From: CAVSWN01 sp046728115
Lineage (GTDB): Bacteria > Acidobacteriota > Vicinamibacteria > Vicinamibacterales > CAVVIG01
NCBI GenBank assembly: GCA_046728115.1
Contig: JBKPDW010000069.1
Span: forward strand, 1 to 12,119
Length of the DNA stretch: 12,119 nt
Reading direction: 5' to 3'
Positions 7,397 through 12,119 of the stretch are shown in pieces. Within the stretch, counting starts at the first letter, position 1. Every line of letters starts with the position of its first letter. Below the pieces are notes generated by a model. It saw nothing but the letters and a program-made list of their open reading frames with translations. It was not told the origin of the DNA and did not search any database. The translations under genes and the position numbers were made by a program.

Positions 7397-8435
7397 CGAC
7401 TACCTGTGGGATCGATCGGGCCCACCGGATGCCGACGTCGAGCGGCTCGAAACGCTCCTCGGCCGGCTGCGGAGCGCGCCGCCGCGTCCGGCACTCCCGG
7501 ACGAACCCCATTCGCGACATCAATGGCGTTCAGATACAGCCGGACGTCAGCGGACCGCTCTGTGGACCGTTCGCTACCTCGGACCCGCATTCGCCGCCGC
7601 CGCGGCCGTCATCCTGATGATCGCGCTCAGCTGGCGCACGACGCGCGCAAGCGGCTCCTGGGAAGTTGCGCGCGTCGACGGCGCGCCACAGATCGGATCT
7701 ACCGCGCTGGTCGCGGCCGGCCGAATCGCTGTCGGCCAGACGCTCGTGACCGATACTTCGTCGCGCGCTCGCATGGACGTCAGCACCATCGGTCAGGTTG
7801 TGATCGACCCCAACTCGCGCGTCAGGCTCGTCGCCACGCGCGATGCGCACCACCGGCTCGCGCTCGAGCGCGGAACGCTCCACGCGACAATCATGGCGCC
7901 GCCGGGTCAGTTTATCGTCGACACTCCTTCGGCGCGTGCCACCGATCTCGGCTGCGCGTATACGCTGCACGTGGACGAGGAAGGAACCGGCATCATCAGC
8001 GTCACGGCTGGTTGGGTCGCCTTCGAGCTCGGCGGCCGCGAATCGTTCGTTCCGGCCGGCGCGTCATGCCGCACCGATCCGAAACGGGGGCTCGGCACAC
8101 CGCGGTACGACAACGAGAGCCAGGCGTATCGCGACGCGCTCGACGAATTCGATTACGGCGATCCGACGCACCGCGCGGACGCGCTTCGGCGTGTCCTCGA
8201 GCAGGGCGGCCACGGCGACGCTGTCACCCTCTGGCACCTCATCTCGCGAGTCGACGCCGCCGATCGCGCCAGCGTGGTGGATGCGCTGGCCGATCAGGTC
8301 GCCATGCCGCCAGGAGTGAGCCGCGAGGATGTGCTGCAGCTCGACAAGGCCTCGCTCGATCGATGGTGGGAAGCGATGGGCCTGGGCGACGCAACGTGGT
8401 GGCGTACATGGCGCAGACCGGTTCCATCCGGATGA
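7389..8435 (+). CDS. FecR-domain membrane protein, probable anti-sigma/sigma regulator (348 aa)
   Basis: From the ATG at 7389, residues 1-60 are soluble and open with DDYLWDRSGPPDADVERLETLLGRL cut by no gap (positions 3-27). This leader resembles the N-terminus of acidobacterial and myxobacterial FecR proteins and probably contacts the sigma factor. One membrane helix lies at about 64-82 (LGPAFAAAAAVILMIAL). Beyond it, residues about 105-225 form a FecR-type beta domain (ARMDVSTIGQVVIDPNSRVRL; LALERGTLHATIMAPPGQF; FIVDTPSARATDLGCAYTL; ISVTAGWVAFE). The remaining ~110 residues include a Trp-rich tail (LDRWWEAMGLGDATWWRTW). Topology would put the FecR domain outside the membrane. There is no zinc-binding HxxxCxxC motif, so it is not a ZAS anti-sigma factor. 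It overlaps the sigma gene by 8 bp (ATGAGTGA). Whether it inhibits or activates the sigma factor cannot be told. Confidence 0.88.
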   Translation: MSDDYLWDRSGPPDADVERLETLLGRLRSAPPRPALPDEPHSRHQWRSDTAGRQRTALWTVRYLGPAFAAAAAVILMIALSWRTTRASGSWEVARVDGAPQIGSTALVAAGRIAVGQTLVTDTSSRARMDVSTIGQVVIDPNSRVRLVATRDAHHRLALERGTLHATIMAPPGQFIVDTPSARATDLGCAYTLHVDEEGTGIISVTAGWVAFELGGRESFVPAGASCRTDPKRGLGTPRYDNESQAYRDALDEFDYGDPTHRADALRRVLEQGGHGDAVTLWHLISRVDAADRASVVDALADQVAMPPGVSREDVLQLDKASLDRWWEAMGLGDATWWRTWRRPVPSG

Positions 8436-8445
8436 CAATGGTTCC

Positions 8446-9513
8446 GTGCGCCTGCTTCTCGTCGGCGGGAGCGGCTTCATCGGTTCGTTCGTCGCGAGAC
8501 GGCTCGCTAATCTCGGACACGAAGTGATCGTTTTTCACCGAGACGTCACGCGATCCGGAGTGGCGCAGGCCGCGAAGCCGCCGAGCGCGGGGCTGAAGCC
8601 CTGCGCCGCACACGAACTGCTCGGCGATCGCAATCGTTTGCGCAACCACGAAGTTGCGCTGCGCGCGCTCGCTCCTGACGTCGTTATCGATCTGATTCTC
8701 AGTTCCGGCCGCCAGGCGCGCGATCTGTTGACGGTTTTTCGCGGCGCCACCGAGCGCATCGTCGCGCTCAGCAGCTGCGACGTGTATCGCGCGTGCGGCG
8801 TGCTTCACGGATCCGAGTTGGGACCGCTCGAACCGATGCCACTGACCGAAGACTCGGTGCTGCGGACGGTGCTGCAGACATATCCGCCTGAACGCGTGCG
8901 AATGCTGCAACAGGTCTTCGGCTGGCTGGACGACGAGTACGACAAGATTCCGGTCGAGCGCGCGATTCTGGGCGATCCGGCGTTGCCTGGAACCGTGCTG
9001 CGGCTGCCGATGGTGTACGGTCCGGGCGACCCGCTGCATCGCTTCTTTCCGCTCGTGAAGCGCATGGACGACAGGCGGCCGGCGATCCTGTTCGAGCGGC
9101 GACAGGCGGCATGGCGCGGTCCCTTCGGCTACGTCGAAAACGTCGCAGCCGCGATCGTCCTGGCCGCTACGTCCGAGCGCGCTGCAGGCCGCATCTACAA
9201 CGTCGCCGAGGCGGAAAGCCTTTCCGGGACCGAATGGGCGACGACCATCGCCGGTGCGACCGGCTGGCGCGGCGCCCTGGTGGTCTTACCGGCCGAGCGA
9301 ACGCCTGCTCATCTCCGAATGCCCGGAAACTTCGATCAGCATTGGGTGGTCGATTCGAGTCGGATCCGAACAGAGCTGGGATACGCAGAGCCCGTACCGC
9401 GGGATCTGGCTGTCGCCCGCACGATCGAATGGGAGCGCGCGAATCCGCCGCCGATCGATCCCCGCGCCTTCGACTATGCGGCAGAAGACGTCGCACGCGC
9501 TCCAATCCATTAG
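8446..9513 (+). CDS. Atypical extended SDR, NAD-dependent epimerase/dehydratase family (355 aa)
   Basis: A Rossmann-fold protein. MRLLLVGGSGFIGSFVARRL (1-20) holds the GGxGFIG nucleotide-binding loop at 7-13. DVVIDLI (78-84), IVALSSCDVYRACG (105-118, with the SDR serine at 109/110) and GTVLRLPMVYGPGDPLHRF (182-200) follow, then GYVENVAAAI and GRIYNVAE of the substrate half. The usual YxxxK is altered: EYDKIPVER has Lys167, but Tyr165 is two residues before it instead of four. The start is GTG at 8446, giving the Rossmann strand at the N-terminus; the open frame extends upstream but overlaps the FecR gene. The gap to that gene is 10 bp. Residues about 39-54 come from a hairpin element. The substrate is unknown; a nucleotide-sugar or other NAD(P)-linked oxidoreductase role is only a family expectation. 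Confidence 0.9.
   Translation: MRLLLVGGSGFIGSFVARRLANLGHEVIVFHRDVTRSGVAQAAKPPSAGLKPCAAHELLGDRNRLRNHEVALRALAPDVVIDLILSSGRQARDLLTVFRGATERIVALSSCDVYRACGVLHGSELGPLEPMPLTEDSVLRTVLQTYPPERVRMLQQVFGWLDDEYDKIPVERAILGDPALPGTVLRLPMVYGPGDPLHRFFPLVKRMDDRRPAILFERRQAAWRGPFGYVENVAAAIVLAATSERAAGRIYNVAEAESLSGTEWATTIAGATGWRGALVVLPAERTPAHLRMPGNFDQHWVVDSSRIRTELGYAEPVPRDLAVARTIEWERANPPPIDPRAFDYAAEDVARAPIH
8560..8611 (+). repeat. REP-like GC-rich hairpin element inside the SDR gene
   Basis: GGCGCAGG (8562-8569) pairs perfectly with CCTGCGCC (8600-8607). The stem extends to GTG and CAC with one bulged base. AGCC (8576-8579) and GGCT (8591-8594) can form an inner stem. The reverse strand contains GGCGCAGGGCTTCAGCCCCG, a string like the GC-rich palindromic repeats scattered between genes in acidobacterial genomes. 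It is translated in frame as AQAAKPPSAGLKPCAA, in a segment that in related SDRs is, to my recollection, about 12 residues shorter. No second copy was seen in the window, so repeat status rests on recollection. Confidence 0.5.
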
Positions 9514-9516
9514 AAT
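9511..9516 (+). promoter_or_regulatory. Possible -10 box ahead of the kinase gene
   Basis: TAGAAT begins with the TAG stop of the SDR gene and lies 11 nt before the kinase ATG at 9528. It fits a -10 consensus in five of six bases and would give a message with almost no leader. No -35 box is visible at 17 bp, and no Shine-Dalgarno site precedes the ATG. Weak evidence. Confidence 0.25.
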
Positions 9517-9527
9517 CAACCCGTCAC

Positions 9528-12119
9528 ATGCCACTGGTCGCGGGCACGCGTCTCGGTGTGTACGAGATCGGCGCGCCGCTTGGCGCCGGTGGAATGGGCG
9601 AGGTTTATCGCGCGCACGACACCAAGCTCGGTCGCGGCGTCGCGATCAAAGTCCTGACCGAGGCGTTCGCCTTCGATCCCGATCGCATCGGCCGCTTCGA
9701 ACGCGAAGCGAAAGTCCTCGCCTCTCTCAATCACCCGTACATTGCCGCACTCCATGGCATGGAAGAGTCCGGTGGGCGACACTTCCTCGTGATGGAGCTC
9801 GTCGAAGGCGAAACACTGGCCGATCGAATAGCCGGAACGGCGCGCGGGCGCAGCGCACCCGCGGGCCTGGACGTCGACGACGCGTTGAGAATCGCGCGCC
9901 AGATCGCCGAAGCGCTCGAAGCCGCCCACGAGAAAGGCATCGTGCACCGCGATCTCAAGCCGGCCAACGTGAAAATCACGCCCGACGATGGAGTCAAGGT
10001 GCTCGATTTCGGCCTGGCCAAGGCGATGGGACCGCCCGAGACCGGGCCTGATTCGGCACCGGCCGGCCTCACGCACTCGCCGACACTCACGTTCGCCGGT
10101 GCGACGCAGGCCGGGATGATCCTCGGCACAGCGCCATACATGTCGCCCGAGCAGGCGAAGGGGCGCACGGCCGACAACCGCAGCGACGTCTGGGCGTTTG
10201 GCTGCGTGCTCTACGAGATGCTCACCGGTCGCCGCGCCTTCGAAGGCGACGACGTGTCGGAGACACTTGCGTCGGTCATCAAAAGCGATCCCGATTGGCG
10301 CGCCCTTCCGCAGAGCGTGCCGCACGCGATCCGTGCCTTGATTCAGGGCTGCCTGAAAAAAGATCGAAAGGAGCGGATTGGCGACATCTCGACCGCGCTG
10401 TTTCTGCTCGCCCAACCGCACGCGCCGGCGCCGGACGCGGCGGCGACTCTTCGGCAGCGGCCGCCTCTGTGGCGACGGGCGATGCTCGTCGCGGCGGGCG
10501 TCGCAATCGGCGCTGCAGCCAGCGTCGTGCTGTTGTCGAGGCCGCGGCCGGCGGCGCCGGCCGCGGTGACGCGATTCGTGATCACGCTGCCGCAGGGACA
10601 GCAGTTGACGCTGCCCCGGCAGGCCGTCGCTATTTCGCCGGACGGCACACAAATCGCGTATTCGGCCGCCGGGCGGCTGTACCTCCGGTTGATGTCGGAC
10701 GTCGACACGAGGCTGATTGCTGGTGCCGATCCGGCAGTCGCTCCGGAGTTTTCGCCCGATGGGCAGTCGCTGTTGTTCTGGGCCGGTTCGATGCTGAAGC
10801 GCATAGCCGTCAGCGGCGGGTCGGCTGTGACTGTCTGCCCGACGAGCACAGCGCCGTCCGGCATCACATGGCGCCAGAATGCCATCCTGTTCGGACAGCC
10901 AGGGGTTGGCGTCGTCCGAGTCTCGCCGGCCGGCGGCCAGCCGGAAGTGCTCGTCCCTCTCAGCTTCACAGATGGGCTCGCCCACCGTCCGGAACTCCTA
11001 CCCGACGGCGATTCTCTGCTGTTCACAATCGCGCGAAGGGTCGGCGGCGCCGATCCCTGGGACAACGCGAGCATCGTGCTGCAATCGCTCAAGACAGGAC
11101 AGCGCCGAACGCTCATCGAACGCGGAACCGATGGGCGGTACGTGCCGACCGGCCACATCGTCTACGCGGTCGGTGGGACGCTGTTCGCCGTGCCGTTCGA
11201 TCTCGGGAAGCGCGCACTGTCCGGAGGACCAGTGCCAATCGTCGAAGGCGTACGCCGGGTGAGCGCCGCACAGAGCGGAGCGGCTCACTTTGCATTTTCC
11301 GCGTCCGGTTCCCTTGTGTATGTCCCAGGCCCATCAGGCGTCGGGCAGCAGGATCTCATGCTGTTCGATCGCAAGGGCGGGGCGGAACCGCTGAAGCTGC
11401 CGCCAGGATCTTATGCCTATCCGCGTGCATCCCCCGACGGCAAGCGGCTCGCGTTTGAAACAGCGGATGGCAACCAGACGAATGTGTCGATCTACGATCT
11501 CTCCGGCGCGAGCTCGGTCAGACGGCTCACGTTCGGCGGCAACAACCGCTACCCGATCTGGTCCAGCGATGGTCGACGCGTCGCCTTTCAATCGGATCGC
11601 GAGGGCGAGCCTGCTGTGTTCTGGCAGCCTGCCGATGGTGGCACTGCCGAGCGCCTCACAAAGCCGGAGACGGGCACGTCGAACGTTCCTGAGTCCTGGT
11701 CTCCCGCCGGCGACACGTTCCTGTTCAGCGCGGCAAGAGGTTCCGAAATCTCTCTGTGGACGTTTTCGATTCGGGATCGCAAGGCAACGCGGTTCTCCGA
11801 CGTCACGTCGATAACCTTGCCAACGAACGCGGCGTTTTCACCGGACGGCCGCTGGGTGGCATATCAAGGTGCCGAGGTGACGCAAGGAGAAGGCACGATG
11901 TACGTCGAGCCATTCCCGCCCGACGGGACGAAGTACGAAATCGGCCGCGGCGGGCGGGCGGTCTGGTCTCGTGACGGCACAGAGTTGTTTTACGTCCCGG
12001 CACCGAGCCAGTTCATGGCCGTCAAAGTCACGACGCGGCCGACTTTCACCTTCAGCAGTCCGGTCGCGGTTCATCGAGGATTTGGAGTCGCTGATCCGAG
12101 CAGTCCGCGACCGTACGAC
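9528..12119 (+). CDS. Membrane Ser/Thr protein kinase with TolB-like beta-propeller, 3' end cut by window edge
   Basis: A Hanks-type kinase of 864 codons with no stop before the right edge. The kinase domain covers about residues 8-290: glycine loop LGAGGMGEVYRA (18-29), VAIK lysine 41, Glu60, catalytic HRDLKPANVK (140-149), DFG at 160-162, GTAPYMSPEQ (200-209) and SDVWAFG (219-225). All catalytic residues are present, so it should be active. The activation segment is long and rich in Thr/Ser (181-193). A single membrane helix lies at about 318-336. Beyond it are TolB/WD40-like propeller blades marked by SPDG motifs near 370, 409, 635 and 771 and variants near 491, 679, 725 and 814. The propeller should be periplasmic and may sense a ligand or partner. 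The gene starts 14 bp after the SDR stop. Kinase targets are unknown. Confidence 0.94.
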   Translation, partial: MPLVAGTRLGVYEIGAPLGAGGMGEVYRAHDTKLGRGVAIKVLTEAFAFDPDRIGRFEREAKVLASLNHPYIAALHGMEESGGRHFLVMELVEGETLADRIAGTARGRSAPAGLDVDDALRIARQIAEALEAAHEKGIVHRDLKPANVKITPDDGVKVLDFGLAKAMGPPETGPDSAPAGLTHSPTLTFAGATQAGMILGTAPYMSPEQAKGRTADNRSDVWAFGCVLYEMLTGRRAFEGDDVSETLASVIKSDPDWRALPQSVPHAIRALIQGCLKKDRKERIGDISTALFLLAQPHAPAPDAAATLRQRPPLWRRAMLVAAGVAIGAAASVVLLSRPRPAAPAAVTRFVITLPQGQQLTLPRQAVAISPDGTQIAYSAAGRLYLRLMSDVDTRLIAGADPAVAPEFSPDGQSLLFWAGSMLKRIAVSGGSAVTVCPTSTAPSGITWRQNAILFGQPGVGVVRVSPAGGQPEVLVPLSFTDGLAHRPELLPDGDSLLFTIARRVGGADPWDNASIVLQSLKTGQRRTLIERGTDGRYVPTGHIVYAVGGTLFAVPFDLGKRALSGGPVPIVEGVRRVSAAQSGAAHFAFSASGSLVYVPGPSGVGQQDLMLFDRKGGAEPLKLPPGSYAYPRASPDGKRLAFETADGNQTNVSIYDLSGASSVRRLTFGGNNRYPIWSSDGRRVAFQSDREGEPAVFWQPADGGTAERLTKPETGTSNVPESWSPAGDTFLFSAARGSEISLWTFSIRDRKATRFSDVTSITLPTNAAFSPDGRWVAYQGAEVTQGEGTMYVEPFPPDGTKYEIGRGGRAVWSRDGTELFYVPAPSQFMAVKVTTRPTFTFSSPVAVHRGFGVADPSSPRPYD

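Noticed and set aside
7406..8527. 373-codon plus-strand open frame
   Set aside because: It overlaps the FecR-domain gene in another frame. The product is dominated by Arg and Ala, and the FecR reading has a good ribosome binding site and domain matches.
8239..9039. 266-codon minus-strand open frame
   Set aside because: It is antisense to the FecR tail and the SDR gene, both clearly coding on the plus strand.
9516..10985. 489-codon minus-strand open frame
   Set aside because: It is antisense to the kinase catalytic motifs, which are intact on the plus strand. No recognisable fold or ribosome binding site was seen.
10295..11458. 387-codon plus-strand open frame
   Set aside because: It lies in another frame of the kinase/propeller gene and has the Arg/Ala-rich composition of a shadow frame.
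1..12119. CRISPR array, insertion sequence, tRNA or rRNA gene, phage or toxin-antitoxin genes
   Set aside because: No regularly spaced direct repeats, transposase motifs, cloverleaf-like segments or rRNA-like conserved strings were seen on reading both strands by eye.

Overview
The window looks like a piece of a GC-rich Acidobacteriota chromosome, probably of the Vicinamibacteria type. The evidence is indirect. It carries a PadR regulator followed by large 'ADOP' permeases, a gene set expanded in that phylum. It also carries a Ser/Thr kinase fused to a TolB-like propeller, and an ECF sigma/FecR pair of a kind I associate with the same bacteria. No rRNA, tRNA, CRISPR array, transposase or phage gene was seen.

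Left arm (1-6684, minus strand): a PadR-family repressor (6295-6648) heads a run of three MacB/FtsX-type permeases. Two are full-length ADOP proteins with the N-terminal cytoplasmic ADOP domain (3512-6223 and 825-3503), joined by an 8-bp gap. The third lacks that domain and runs off the left edge (<1-686). No ATPase or membrane-fusion partner is encoded here. The PadR promoter region holds a TTGACA box, an ATGT-N11-ACAT inverted repeat that could be an autoregulatory operator, and a small TGAC-GGT-GTCA palindrome. A tandem 7-bp repeat lies between padR and the first permease gene.

Right arm (6755-12119, plus strand): a tightly packed, divergently oriented gene run. It consists of an ECF sigma factor (6755-7396), a membrane-anchored FecR-domain protein that overlaps it by 8 bp (7389-8435), an atypical extended SDR (8446-9513, 10-bp gap), and a Ser/Thr kinase with a TolB-like beta-propeller (9528 to beyond the right edge, 14-bp gap). 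The likely logic is a sigma factor controlled by a membrane FecR protein, with the SDR and the kinase/sensor co-expressed.

The observations most worth checking are: a GC-rich hairpin element that appears to sit in frame inside the SDR coding sequence, adding about 12 residues; a displaced catalytic tyrosine in that SDR; the padR promoter/operator/start arrangement; the conserved-looking N- and C-terminal extensions of the FecR protein; and a degenerate purine-rich repeat that encodes the sigma C-terminus and supplies the FecR ribosome binding site. I did not find a convincing wholly new defence or mobile system.
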